DNA of 64,000 bases from Rhizobium sophoriradicis (GCF_003939025.1 NZ_RQIH01000022.1:1-64000); one strand, 5' to 3'; counted from the first letter of the stretch, positions 15,381 through 23,696 are shown. Numbers and translations are program-made. Notes: generated from the letters alone by a model not told the origin.

Positions 15381-16676
15381 TTATTGCGAGGTGACCTGAA
15401 CCTCCTGGGTGAAGCTCCAACTGGTCTTACCCCACTCAGGCGGCAACGGCGGAAACGGCGCAGCGCGGCGTACGCCATCGAGAGCAGCCTTGTCCAAGTC
15501 TGGAATACCTGAGCTGTCGGCAACGGAAACTGACGACAGCCTGCCCGTTCCATCAATCGTCAATCTGAGGCGCACGGAAATGGCCTCGCCCATCCTCTTG
15601 TATTCGCTAGGCACTCGAATAGCGCGGCGAATACGCTTCTGCACCTTCCCAGGATAATTGGCTACAGCTGCGCTCCCGGCGCCATCGCCCCTGCCGGCTC
15701 CCGTTGACATACCGCTAGACTCTGGCGCGTCCTGACCGGTCGCTACGCCTCTCGTCGTGTCTTTGCGATCCGAGCCATTTTTTCCGCCCGTAGGCTCCTC
15801 TTTCTTCCGAGACTGCCTTTTTTCATCCGGTTTCGGCTTCTCCACCTTCAACTTCGGTTTCAGCTCCGGCTTTTCCTCAGGCTTCGACGAAACTTCAGCG
15901 GCTTCGACGGGCTTCACTTCTTCTGGCAGGACTTCGGTCGGCTGCACTGCAGGCGCCACCTGTTCTGGCGCTGTAGTTGGCATGATATCAGGCACAGGCT
16001 GTTCCGGGACCGCCGCTCCCATTGGCTGAGCGACGAAAGTGTCGGCGGGGTTCTGAGACACAAGAATCTCCGGTTCCGCAGCCACAACTGTCTCAGGGGA
16101 AATACGCGTCACCTCCTGTGCTGGCTGCATCGCGTCTACAGATTCTACCTCAACGGGTTGAACCGTATCCGGTTTAACTTCCTCGGTGGCAATTTCATCC
16201 GGCTTCAATTCCAGCTCGGGATCACCTGCCGAAGTCTGGTCGATATCGTAATCGCCAAACACGATGACGCTCACAGCTTCACCGGCATCTTCGATTACTT
16301 CAGTCGGTGGTTTCGGTGCGAACAGGGCAAGAGCGATCGCTAACCCTGCATGAAAGAAGAACGAGCCGACACAAGTCAGCGCCACCCGGCGTCGCACCGG
16401 CGCCTTCTCGTCTTCCTGCTTTTCCACCGCCGCATCCATCGGCGGCGGCGGAACGGTAGCTGCCGGTACGCTTTCCGGATGGTCGGGGAAGGAGGATATC
16501 TGCGCAAAACGAGTGTAGTGGACCACCGTTTCGCCGGCCGGCTGCCGCTGCGCGTTAAGCAGTTCGGGAAGCTCGTGGCCGGGATGCATGCCGGGCGTGT
16601 TGTCGTTCAGGCTGCCGCCGGCGTCCGCCTCCCCGATGAGCACCTGTCTCGATCTGGTTTTCGCTGAAATCGCCAT
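15381..16676 (-). CDS. tonB: TonB energy transducer
   Basis: 431 residues. It is unusual in having a roughly 95-residue cytoplasmic N-terminus before the single membrane helix (about 98-120, VALTCVGSFFFHAGLAIALAL). The periplasmic stretch is Pro/Glu/Lys-rich (about 120-320), and the C-terminal TonB domain carries YPGKVQKRIRRAIRVP and DGTGRLSSVSVADSSGIPDLDKAAL. It couples the proton motive force to outer-membrane heme or siderophore receptors; no such receptor gene is in this window. It is divergent from hmuP and lies downstream of a small exported protein gene. Confidence 0.92.
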   Translation of the reverse strand: MAISAKTRSRQVLIGEADAGGSLNDNTPGMHPGHELPELLNAQRQPAGETVVHYTRFAQISSFPDHPESVPAATVPPPPMDAAVEKQEDEKAPVRRRVALTCVGSFFFHAGLAIALALFAPKPPTEVIEDAGEAVSVIVFGDYDIDQTSAGDPELELKPDEIATEEVKPDTVQPVEVESVDAMQPAQEVTRISPETVVAAEPEILVSQNPADTFVAQPMGAAVPEQPVPDIMPTTAPEQVAPAVQPTEVLPEEVKPVEAAEVSSKPEEKPELKPKLKVEKPKPDEKRQSRKKEEPTGGKNGSDRKDTTRGVATGQDAPESSGMSTGAGRGDGAGSAAVANYPGKVQKRIRRAIRVPSEYKRMGEAISVRLRLTIDGTGRLSSVSVADSSGIPDLDKAALDGVRRAAPFPPLPPEWGKTSWSFTQEVQVTSQ

Positions 16677-16733
16677 TGTCTACGCCTCGGACAGCCTGAA
16701 ACATGTCCGCCGGGGTTCATCCCCGGCGTTATC

Positions 16734-17159
16734 TTAGCCCTCGAAGGGAACGGAAATCTGCGAGCGGGTGACCAGATCCTTCATGCACCCGCCGGCAGCC
16801 GGCCCGTCACAGACCGGCGTGTCGTTGATCAGGATGCGGGTCACGCTCTCGCATTTGACATTCGGCATGTCGAACTGACGCACCCGCTTCTTGCCCTGCG
16901 GCAGATCGCGGAAGTCGAGGACGGTGATGCGGTCGACGGCGTTCTTGTCGTTGAAGAAGGCGAGTTCGAAGGACACCTTATTGATGGCGGCGGGCAGCTG
17001 GTTGAGCGCGACGAAGGTCATCATGCAGCCCTTCTGCGAGGGCGCCAGCGCATTGAGCTCGACATTGAGAGAGGCTGCCGACGCCGTCTCCTGTGCCTGG
17101 CATACGCTCGCAACCCCCATCACCCAGCCGGCCGCAACGGCCGCAAACCTACCCGTCAT
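16734..17159 (-). CDS. Exported protein upstream of tonB
   Basis: 141 residues from the second ATG, chosen because GGAG sits 6 nt before it; an upstream ATG would add five residues. A signal peptide (residues 1-23, ending CQA) is followed by a mature domain of about 118 residues with four to five cysteines (KGCMMTF, NVKCESV, PVCDG, GGCMKD) that could form disulfides. Orthologues accompany tonB/hmu loci in rhizobia as far as I recall. It probably precedes tonB in one transcript. Function unknown. Confidence 0.7.
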   Translation of the reverse strand: MTGRFAAVAAGWVMGVASVCQAQETASAASLNVELNALAPSQKGCMMTFVALNQLPAAINKVSFELAFFNDKNAVDRITVLDFRDLPQGKKRVRQFDMPNVKCESVTRILINDTPVCDGPAAGGCMKDLVTRSQISVPFEG

Positions 17160-17219
17160 GATCTTCTCCGCCATTGTCGCAGGCCGCCGGCAGGCAGCCG
17201 CAAATCAGCAATCTCAAAA

Positions 17220-17279
17220 ACTTGACTATGTTAGTCTCCTATTGCGTCTTTAAAAAAGTATGAGTAAGAAAGTCAAGTT
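17220..17279. promoter_or_regulatory. Divergent iron-responsive control region (RirA-type boxes)
   Basis: Between hmuP and the tonB-side operon. TGAGTAAGAAAGTCA (17261-17275) fits the iron-responsive operator form TGA-N9-TCA exactly. TGACTATGTTAGTCT (17224-17238) fits except for its last base and contains the perfect dyad GACTA-TGT-TAGTC. Each box overlaps a TTGACT -35-like hexamer, one on each strand (17222-17227 plus, 17271-17276 minus). The -10 elements are weak. RirA is the usual iron repressor in Rhizobium. Confidence 0.55.
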
Positions 17280-17335
17280 AATTGTCACCACACCGGGGAC
17301 CACTGATCCCCGGCTTCACGGAATTGCCAACCGAC

Positions 17336-17518
17336 ATGATGGTTGAAAAGCCAGATAGCTTTAAACATGCGCCGCTGCCCAGCGAGCCGGCGGCGCAACA
17401 GCGGATCGTCGACAGCGCGGATCTTTTCCGCGGCACAAACGAGATCGTGATCAGACACGACGGGCTGGTCTACCGCCTGAAGATCACCCGCCAGGGCAAG
17501 CTCATTCTTAATAAATAG
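17336..17518 (+). CDS. hmuP: HemP/HmuP heme-uptake regulator
   Basis: 60 residues from the ATG at 17336 (a second ATG follows at once). A longer frame from a TTG at 17282 is less likely. The C-terminal half is the HemP signature: SADLFRGTNEIVIRHDGLVYRLKITRQGKLILNK matches the family over its full length. In Bradyrhizobium and Rhizobium relatives HmuP is a small DNA-binding co-activator of heme-uptake genes. It is the first gene of the hmuPSTUV operon. Confidence 0.85.
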   Translation: MMVEKPDSFKHAPLPSEPAAQQRIVDSADLFRGTNEIVIRHDGLVYRLKITRQGKLILNK

Positions 17519-17538
17519 GGCCAATAAGTAGGTAAGAC

Positions 17539-18588
17539 ATGACTGAACAGAAAAGACCGGCGCCGGCCGAAATCCGTGCGTTTCGCGCCGAAAATTCGAA
17601 GATGCGCGAGCGCGATATCGCCGCCCGGCTGAAGATTTCCGAGGCAGCCCTCGTCGCCGCCGAAACCGGTATCAGCGTCACCCGCATCGACGGCAGCGCG
17701 CTGAAGCTTCTGGAACGCGTCGCAGGCCTCGGCGAAGTGATGGCGCTGTCGCGCAACGAAAGCGCCGTGCACGAGAAGATCGGCGTCTTCGAAAACATCA
17801 AGATGGGCATGCAGAGCGCCATCGTGCTCGGCGAGAACATCGACCTGCGCATTTTCCCCAACCGCTGGGAGCATGGCTTCGCCGTCTCCAAGAGGGATGG
17901 CGACCAGGAGCGTCTCAGCCTGCAATATTTCGACAAGGCGGGCAACGCCGTGCACAAGGTGCATCTGCGACCGAATTCGAATGTCGAGGCCTATCACGCG
18001 ATCGTCGCCGAATTGAAGCTCGAAGACCAGTCGCAGGAATTCGTCGAGGCGGAGATTTCGAATGCCGCCGATGAGACCGCCGATGTCGACCGCGACGAGT
18101 TGCGCGACAACTGGAGCAGGCTCACCGACACGCATGAGTTCTTCGGCATGCTGAAGCGCCTGAAGATCGGCCGCCAGGCGGCCATCCGCAGCGTCGGCGA
18201 CGACTATGCCTGGAAGCTCGACAACGGCGCGACGGCGGAGATGATGCATGCCTCGGTGAAATCAGGCCTGCCGATCATGTGCTTCGTCGCCAACAACGGC
18301 ATCGTCCAGATCCATTCCGGCCCGATCTTCAACGTGCAGACCATGGGCCCGTGGATCAACATCATGGACCCGACCTTCCACCTGCATCTGCGTCAGGATC
18401 ACATAGCCGAGACCTGGGCCGTGCGCAGGCCGACCAAGGACGGCCACGTCACTTCGCTCGAGGCTTACAATGCCGACGGCGAGATGATCATCCAGTTCTT
18501 CGGCAAGCGCAAGGAGGGCTCTGACGAACGCGTCGAATGGCGCGAGATCATCGAAAACCTGCCGCGGGCAGCAAGTGTCGCCGCATAA
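17539..18588 (+). CDS. hmuS: Hemin-degrading factor HmuS
   Basis: 349 residues, the usual size for HmuS/ChuS/HemS, which contain two structural repeats of about 165 residues. Typical segments are IRAFRAENSKMRERDIAARL at the start, NRWEHGFAVSKRDGD, LRPNSNVEAYHAIV, and the second-repeat equivalents FVANNGIVQIHSGPI and HLHLRQDHIAETWAVRRP. It takes heme from the ABC importer in the cytoplasm and helps degrade or store it. It lies 20 nt after hmuP in the same operon. Confidence 0.93.
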   Translation: MTEQKRPAPAEIRAFRAENSKMRERDIAARLKISEAALVAAETGISVTRIDGSALKLLERVAGLGEVMALSRNESAVHEKIGVFENIKMGMQSAIVLGENIDLRIFPNRWEHGFAVSKRDGDQERLSLQYFDKAGNAVHKVHLRPNSNVEAYHAIVAELKLEDQSQEFVEAEISNAADETADVDRDELRDNWSRLTDTHEFFGMLKRLKIGRQAAIRSVGDDYAWKLDNGATAEMMHASVKSGLPIMCFVANNGIVQIHSGPIFNVQTMGPWINIMDPTFHLHLRQDHIAETWAVRRPTKDGHVTSLEAYNADGEMIIQFFGKRKEGSDERVEWREIIENLPRAASVAA

Positions 18589-18599
18589 GGATCGCAACG

Positions 18600-19529
18600 A
18601 TGACGATGCGTAACAATCTGCGCCGAATCCGCCCCTGGCAACTGGCGCTGACGGCGGCCGTCATGGCGCTGCCGCTGATCCCTTCGGCGCCGGCGGTCAA
18701 AGGCATCGCCTTTGTCCGCGCAGCCCACGCCGAGGAGAAAAAACTCGATACGTCACGCCTGGTTTCAGTCGGCGGCGACGTCACCGAGATCATCTATGCG
18801 CTCGGCGAGGAAAGCCGGCTGATCGCCCGCGACACGACGAGCACCTATCCGGAAGCGGCGCTGAAACTGCCCAATGTCGGTTATATGCGCGCGCTCTCGC
18901 CCGAAGGCATCCTCGCCATGAACCCGACGGCGATCATCGCAGTCGAGGGTTCGGGCCCGAAGGAGGCGCTGGCCGTGCTGAAGAATGCCAGCGTGCCCTT
19001 CGAGACCGTGCCGAGCCCGTTCACCCGCGACGGCATCATCGCCAAGATCGATCGCGTCGGCGCGCTGCTCGGCGTGCCCGACAAGGCGAAGGCGCTTGAA
19101 GGAAAGGTCGCGGCCGATCTCGATGCGGCGATCGCCGACGCAGAAAAGCGCCCGGAGGCCGAACGCAAGCGCGTTCTCTTCATCCTCAGCGCCCAGAACG
19201 GCCGGATCATGGCCTCGGGCACCGGCACGGCGGCCGACGGCATCATCCAGCTTGCCGGCGCCCTCAATGCCATCGGCGCATTCCCCGGTTATAAGCCGCT
19301 GACGGACGAGGCGATCATCGAAGCCAAGCCCGACATCATCCTGATGATGGACCGCGGCGATGGCGCCGGCACCAGAAACGAGGACCTGCTGGCCCAGCCG
19401 GCGATCGCGCTGACGCCGGCCGGCGAGAAGAAGGCGATCGTCCGGATGGACGGCATCTACCTGCTCGGCTTCGGCCCGCGCACGGCCGCCGCCGCGCGCG
19501 AGCTCAACGCGGCGATCTACGGGGGCTGA
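18600..19529 (+). CDS. hmuT: Heme ABC transporter substrate-binding protein HmuT
   Basis: 309 residues from the ATG at 18600 (AAGGAT site just upstream); the frame is open earlier but overlaps hmuS. The signal peptide covers about residues 1-44 (hydrophobic core LALTAAVMALPLIPSA, cleavage near AHAEEK). The mature part is a class III binding protein: RLVSVGGDVTEIIYALGEESRLIARDTTSTYP, ILAMNPTAIIAVEGSGP, and an iron/heme-type helical linker. It delivers heme in the periplasm to HmuUV. Confidence 0.92.
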   Translation: MTMRNNLRRIRPWQLALTAAVMALPLIPSAPAVKGIAFVRAAHAEEKKLDTSRLVSVGGDVTEIIYALGEESRLIARDTTSTYPEAALKLPNVGYMRALSPEGILAMNPTAIIAVEGSGPKEALAVLKNASVPFETVPSPFTRDGIIAKIDRVGALLGVPDKAKALEGKVAADLDAAIADAEKRPEAERKRVLFILSAQNGRIMASGTGTAADGIIQLAGALNAIGAFPGYKPLTDEAIIEAKPDIILMMDRGDGAGTRNEDLLAQPAIALTPAGEKKAIVRMDGIYLLGFGPRTAAAARELNAAIYGG

Positions 19530-19531
19530 TC

Positions 19532-20644
19532 ATGGCCCTGCCGCAAGCCATGACGCAACGAGGGCGACGCTTTGCGATGGCAGAAATCGGCGAAACCAGG
19601 CGGGCGGGCGACAGAACGCGGCTCGCCGTACTGGCGATCGCGCTGCTTGTCGCCGGCTCCGCCTTCGCGGTGCTGTTTTCGGTGACGACAGGCGCCTCGG
19701 ATGCCTCGATCCTCGACGTCGTCGGCAACATGACCGGGTCGGAGGCGGCGCTGAGCGCCCGTGACCGGATCATCATCTTCGATATCCGCCTTCCCCGCAC
19801 GATCCTCGGCTTTCTGATCGGCGCCTCGCTGGCCGTCTCCGGCACGGTGATGCAGGGCCTGTTCCGCAATCCGCTCGCCGATCCGGGCCTTGTCGGCGTC
19901 TCCTCCGGCGCAAGCCTCGGCGCGGTCGCCATGATCGTGCTCGGCAGCGGCCTCTCGGCACCGTTCCAGGCGTTCTTCGGCATCTATGCTTTGCCGGTGG
20001 CCGCCTTCGGCGGCGGTCTGGTCACGACACTGCTGCTCTACAGGATCGCCACCCGTCACGGCCAGACCTCGGTGGCGACGATGCTGCTTGCCGGCATCGC
20101 GCTCGGCGCGCTCACCCTCGCCCTGACCGGCCTGCTGATCTACGTGGCCAACGACCAGCAGCTGCGCGACCTGACCTTCTGGAGCATGGGCTCGCTTGCC
20201 GGCGCCACATGGACGAAGATCGCCGCCGCCGGCCCGATCATCCTCTTGTCCTTCATGGCGCTGCCCTTCATGGCCCGCGGCCTCAATGCCATCACGCTCG
20301 GCGAGGCAGCCGCCTTTCATATGGGCGTGCCGGTGCAGCGGCTGAAGAATGTCGCGATCGTCGGCGTCGCCGCGGCGACCGGCGCGTCCGTCGCCGTCAG
20401 CGGCGGCATCGGTTTCGTCGGCATCGTCGTGCCGCATATCCTGCGCATGGCGATCGGCCCGGATCACCGTTTCCTGCTGCCGGCCGCAGCCCTTCTCGGC
20501 GGATCGCTGCTGATCTTCGCGGACGTGCTGGCGCGCATCCTGGTCGCCCCTGCCGAACTGCCGATCGGCATCATCACCGCGGCGGTCGGCGGCCCCTTCT
20601 TCCTGTGGATCCTGCTGAAGCAGCGTTCGCGCCTTGCCCTGTGA
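19532..20644 (+). CDS. hmuU: Heme ABC transporter permease HmuU
   Basis: 370 residues of the FecCD/BtuC permease family with about ten membrane helices. Hallmarks include RLPRTILGFLIGASLAVSG, GLFRNPLADPGLVGVSSGASLGA, TFWSMGSLAGATW and GGIGFVGIVVPHILRM. The first methionine gives a roughly 30-residue cytoplasmic N-terminus; MAEIGETRR is an alternative start. It starts 2 nt after hmuT and overlaps hmuV. Confidence 0.93.
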   Translation: MALPQAMTQRGRRFAMAEIGETRRAGDRTRLAVLAIALLVAGSAFAVLFSVTTGASDASILDVVGNMTGSEAALSARDRIIIFDIRLPRTILGFLIGASLAVSGTVMQGLFRNPLADPGLVGVSSGASLGAVAMIVLGSGLSAPFQAFFGIYALPVAAFGGGLVTTLLLYRIATRHGQTSVATMLLAGIALGALTLALTGLLIYVANDQQLRDLTFWSMGSLAGATWTKIAAAGPIILLSFMALPFMARGLNAITLGEAAAFHMGVPVQRLKNVAIVGVAAATGASVAVSGGIGFVGIVVPHILRMAIGPDHRFLLPAAALLGGSLLIFADVLARILVAPAELPIGIITAAVGGPFFLWILLKQRSRLAL

Positions 20645-21462
20645 GCGATCTTGTGAGTGACGTGCAGATGATCGAAGTGTCCGGCCTTTCCGTGCGCCTT
20701 TCCGGCAAATTAATCATCAGCGACGTCGCCTTCACCGCCAAGGCCGGCGAGCTGATGGCGATTGCCGGGCCGAACGGCTCCGGCAAGACGACGACGATGA
20801 AAGCGATCTCCGGCGAGCTTGCTTATGGCGGCTCGGTGCGCATCGGCGGCGGCGAGGTGCGAGGACTGAAACCCTGGCAGCTTGCCGCCATTCGCGGCGT
20901 GCTGCCGCAGGCAAGTAACATCTCCTTTCCCTTCACCGTGCGCGAGATCGTCCGCATGGGCTTGACCTCGGGCATCAATCTCAGTCCCGACAAGGCCGAG
21001 GAGACGGCGGCTGCAGCTCTTGCTTCCGTCGACCTGACTGGCTTCGAAGGCCGTTTCTATCAGGAACTCTCAGGCGGCGAGCAACAGCGTGTGCAGCTTG
21101 CCCGCGTGCTTTGCCAGATCGCCGAGCCCGTCGTCGACGGCAAGTCCCGCTGGCTGCTGCTCGACGAGCCGGTCTCCAGCCTCGACATCAGCCATCAGCT
21201 GACCATCATGTCGCTCGCCCGCGATTTCTGCGAACGCGGCGGCGGAGTCATCGCCGTCATGCACGACCTCAACCTGACGGCGCTCTTTGCCGACCGCGTC
21301 GTGCTGATGAAATCCGGCCGCCTCGCCGCCGCCGGCGGCATCAATGAGGTGTTGACCGATGAGGCCATGCTCTCGGTCTTCGGCTGCGCGCTGCGCATCA
21401 ATCAGGTGCCCGCCGACGGCACGCCCTTCGTGCTCGCCCACAGCGCCGCTTCCCAGCGCTAA
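20641..21462 (+). CDS. hmuV: Heme ABC transporter ATPase HmuV
   Basis: 273 residues from a GTG that overlaps the hmuU stop (GTGA); GTG 20653 and ATG 20668 are alternatives. Walker A GPNGSGKTT, signature LSGGEQQRVQLARVL, Walker B LLLDEPVSSLDISHQ, and H-loop MHDLN are all intact. The frame is open far upstream but that segment lies inside hmuU. It energises heme import and closes the hmuPSTUV operon. Confidence 0.94.
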   Translation: MSDLVSDVQMIEVSGLSVRLSGKLIISDVAFTAKAGELMAIAGPNGSGKTTTMKAISGELAYGGSVRIGGGEVRGLKPWQLAAIRGVLPQASNISFPFTVREIVRMGLTSGINLSPDKAEETAAAALASVDLTGFEGRFYQELSGGEQQRVQLARVLCQIAEPVVDGKSRWLLLDEPVSSLDISHQLTIMSLARDFCERGGGVIAVMHDLNLTALFADRVVLMKSGRLAAAGGINEVLTDEAMLSVFGCALRINQVPADGTPFVLAHSAASQR

Positions 21463-21476
21463 CCACCGCGTACGGC

Positions 21477-21501
21477 GGAACTTTTGAGCCCCCAGCACGT
21501 T
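21477..21501 (+). promoter_or_regulatory. EcfG-type promoter for the DUF883 gene pair
   Basis: GGAAC at 21477-21481, a 16-nt spacer and CGTT at 21498-21501 match the EcfG consensus fully. The DUF883 gene starts about 110 nt downstream on the same strand, followed by the holin-like gene. Confidence 0.7.
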
Positions 21502-21611
21502 GTCGGCAGTGATTTGAGTCAATGCCGGGCGGCCTCATCTATGCAACGAACGGTCGTGACCCCGTGCAAAACAGGCGGGCTTGCGCGCGCCCCAGCCAAA
21601 TGGAGACAGCC

Positions 21612-21956
21612 ATGACCTATTCCATTTTTCACTCCGGCCGCAGCCGCCGCAACGGCACCTTCCACAATTTCGAATCCGGCATCGAGGAACAGATCGAGGC
21701 ACTACGCGACGAACTCGCGGAACTGACGCGCCTCGTCGGCAAGAGTTCCCGCCTTCACGGCAATAAAATCCGCGGCCAGGCAAGCGCCGGCTATGACGAA
21801 CTACTCGCCCGCAGCGAAGATCTCTTACGCGAATTGCAGCACGGCTACGAGCGCGGCGCGACCGAGATGCGCGAGACCGTGCGCAAACATCCACTGGCAA
21901 CGATCGGCGCCGCAGCCGCCTTCGGCCTGGCCATCGCCTTCCTCGCCCGGCGCTGA
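21612..21956 (+). CDS. DUF883 family (ElaB/YqjD-like) membrane-anchored protein
   Basis: 114 residues. I chose the ATG at 21612 because GGAGA lies 5 nt upstream; an ATG 12 nt earlier is an alternative. A long amphipathic helical region (residues 22-85, IEEQIEALRDELAELTRLVG ...) ends in one C-terminal membrane helix and a basic tail (LATIGAAAAFGLAIAFLARR). This is the ElaB/YqjD layout, in which E. coli proteins tether ribosomes to the membrane in stationary phase. An EcfG promoter precedes it and a holin-like membrane gene follows 9 nt later. Confidence 0.82.
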   Translation: MTYSIFHSGRSRRNGTFHNFESGIEEQIEALRDELAELTRLVGKSSRLHGNKIRGQASAGYDELLARSEDLLRELQHGYERGATEMRETVRKHPLATIGAAAAFGLAIAFLARR

Positions 21957-21965
21957 GGAAGCGCG

Positions 21966-22364
21966 ATGCTCTCGATCCTCAGCCTGCTGACGGGCGCAAG
22001 CGTGCACCGGACCGTCGCGCGCGCCAAGCGCACCAGCATCTTCATTGTGCTCGCCCTGCTCTTCCTCCTCACCGCCTATGCGCTGGCCGTCAGCGCCGGC
22101 GCCATCTGGCTCGCCGGGATCTACGGCCCGGTCGGCGCCGCCCTCTTCCTGGCCGCCTGCGCGCTGCTGATCGCCATCATCCTGGTGGTGGTGATGGTGA
22201 TGATCAACGCCCAGGAGAAACGCCGCGCCCGCGAGCGCCGCGCAGCACTGGAATCGCTGGCGGCCGTCGGGCTCGGCCTCGTCCGGGCTCAGCCGCTCCT
22301 GACCGCCGGCGTGCTGGCGGCCATTGTCGCGGCCAATCTGGTGGGGTCGAAGCGGGAGGATTGA
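21966..22364 (+). CDS. YqjE/holin-superfamily-like membrane protein
   Basis: 132 residues with two adjacent membrane helices (about 25-50 and 55-82), a basic charged segment (NAQEKRRARERRAALE) and a C-terminal hydrophobic stretch. This resembles the phage-holin-like / YqjE family that accompanies DUF883 genes in many proteobacteria. It is not part of a prophage. It probably shares the stress promoter at 21477 with the DUF883 gene. Confidence 0.7.
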   Translation: MLSILSLLTGASVHRTVARAKRTSIFIVLALLFLLTAYALAVSAGAIWLAGIYGPVGAALFLAACALLIAIILVVVMVMINAQEKRRARERRAALESLAAVGLGLVRAQPLLTAGVLAAIVAANLVGSKRED

Positions 22365-22666
22365 GGAAGGATTGGGTCCGTCATTTCCGAATGCTTTTCA
22401 AAAGGAGAGCGTGTATTCCTCCACACACCGGTGGACGATGCACAGACGCCCGCCTCACCCACCCTCATTCCTGTGCCTGTCACAGGAATCCAGCCATGGG
22501 GCGTCCGCGCCGTGAAGCACCCGGTACTTCAACGGAAAGAGTCTCTTGCGCCCAAGGACTTGGGCGCACTGAATTCCTGTGACAAGCACAGGAATGAGGG
22601 CGGGGAGAGGTAGCGATCACCCCTTAACACCATGCAAAAAGCCGGTGTTTCAGTAGCCGGCCCACC
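22365..22666. repeat. Intergenic region with inverted repeat
   Basis: A 28-bp arm at 22462-22489 (CCTCATTCCTGTGCCTGTCA...) recurs inverted at 22573-22600 with 27 of 28 positions matching. The 83 bp between them has no convincing gene. This looks like a dispersed rhizobial palindrome. Short frames here are not protein-like. Confidence 0.6.
22636..22661 (-). terminator. Terminator after ecfG
   Basis: On the minus strand GCCGG, an 11-nt loop and CCGGC are followed by TTTTT (22640-22636). The stem is only 5-6 bp, so this is moderate. It lies just past the ecfG stop. Confidence 0.5.
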
Positions 22667-23224
22667 TCAAAACGCAAACGCCTTCGACGTGAGCGGCGCC
22701 GATGTCGCATCCGGGCCGAAATCGGCTTCGCCTGAAATCTGCAGCAACTCCTGCAGCCGCTGGCGGGCGCGGTTGACGCGGCTCTTGATGGTGCCGACGG
22801 CGCAGCCGCAGATTTCGGCGGCCTCCTCATAGGAAAAACCCGAGGCGCCGACGAGGATAATCGCTTCGCGCTGGTCAGGCGGCAGCTGGTCGAGGGCCTT
22901 CTTGAAATCCTGCAGATCGAGCGCGCCATATTGCGAGGGGTGCATCGCCATCGATTCGGTGAACAGGCCGTCGCTATCCTGCACCTCGCGGCCGCTTTTA
23001 CGCATCTGGCTGTAGAGTTCGTTGCGCAGGATCGTGAAGAGCCAGGCCTTCATATTGGTGCCCATCTCGAAATGATCCTGTTTGGCCCAGGCCTTCATGA
23101 TGGTGTCTTGAACTAGATCGTCGGCACGATCATGCCTGCCGATCAGAGAAATAGCGAATGCGCGAAGGCTTGGGAGGGCCGCCAGCAGTTCCCGCTTGAA
23201 GCTGGGTTGCACTTTATCTTCCAT
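22667..23224 (-). CDS. ecfG: EcfG general stress sigma factor
   Basis: 185 residues, an ECF sigma factor with only regions 2 and 4. Sigma2 is at about 20-85 (RADDLVQDTIMKAWAKQDHF and MKAWLFTILRN) and sigma4 at about 115-165 (LPPDQREAIILVGASGFSYEEAAEICGCAVGTIKSRVNRAR). Adjacency to nepR and phyR identifies it as the EcfG/RpoE2 sigma of the alphaproteobacterial general stress response. It is held by NepR until phosphorylated PhyR takes NepR away. It starts 10 nt after the nepR stop, so the two are co-expressed. Confidence 0.93.
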   Translation of the reverse strand: MEDKVQPSFKRELLAALPSLRAFAISLIGRHDRADDLVQDTIMKAWAKQDHFEMGTNMKAWLFTILRNELYSQMRKSGREVQDSDGLFTESMAMHPSQYGALDLQDFKKALDQLPPDQREAIILVGASGFSYEEAAEICGCAVGTIKSRVNRARQRLQELLQISGEADFGPDATSAPLTSKAFAF

Positions 23225-23234
23225 GCGGGCGGTC

Positions 23235-23441
23235 CTATTCGGCCATCTTGGCGGAAGCCATCATCTCGGCATGGTCGAGCTTTTCGAGAAGATCGAGAAA
23301 ACGATCCGGGATCGCTTCACCCTGTGCGGCCGCATAAAGCGAGCGCAATTTGACGCCGATCTGATTGTTCGGGTCCAGGATATCGCTTGCCCGCAGCTCC
23401 AGCTGTCGCTGATCGGCTGCTTCTTTCTTGCGTGTGGTCAT
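23235..23441 (-). CDS. nepR: NepR anti-sigma factor
   Basis: 68 residues from the ATG at 23441. The frame is open for another 67 codons upstream, but that part overlaps the divergent promoter and is not protein-like. The core, QIGVKLRSLYAAAQGEAIPD followed by RFLDLLEKLD, is the NepR signature: two helices that clamp sigma2 and sigma4 of EcfG and are mimicked by the PhyR sigma-like domain. The first gene of the nepR-ecfG operon. Confidence 0.92.
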   Translation of the reverse strand: MTTRKKEAADQRQLELRASDILDPNNQIGVKLRSLYAAAQGEAIPDRFLDLLEKLDHAEMMASAKMAE

Positions 23442-23592
23442 CAATTCGTCTTCTCGCCGGTTGTCTGTTCCAGAGGCGTGCACGGCATAATCACAACTTG
23501 AACCCGCGACACCGAGGCTTTCGACTGTCGATGTCGCCGGGTTTGCCGCGGCGTGGGTCAAAATGCTACGCCCTTTCTTTGTCGGCTGGAAT

Positions 23593-23651
23593 AATGCGGC
23601 GCGCCCAAAAAAGTTCCTGCTTTTCCGGAACTTTTTTATCAAGATGACGTT
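23593..23651. promoter_or_regulatory. Back-to-back EcfG promoters for phyR and nepR-ecfG
   Basis: Plus strand: GGAAC (23627-23631), 16 nt, CGTT (23648-23651), driving phyR 46 nt downstream. Minus strand: GGAAC (23617-23613), 16 nt, CATT (23596-23593), a near match driving nepR-ecfG. The two -35 boxes sit inside an inverted repeat of 11-bp arms (23607-23617 and 23627-23637, AAAAAAGTTCC / GGAACTTTTTT) separated by 9 bp. This implies positive feedback on both sides. Confidence 0.75.
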
Positions 23652-23696
23652 AACCGCTCATTGAAGCCAATGCCGGCCTGTATACAGGAGCCATTT

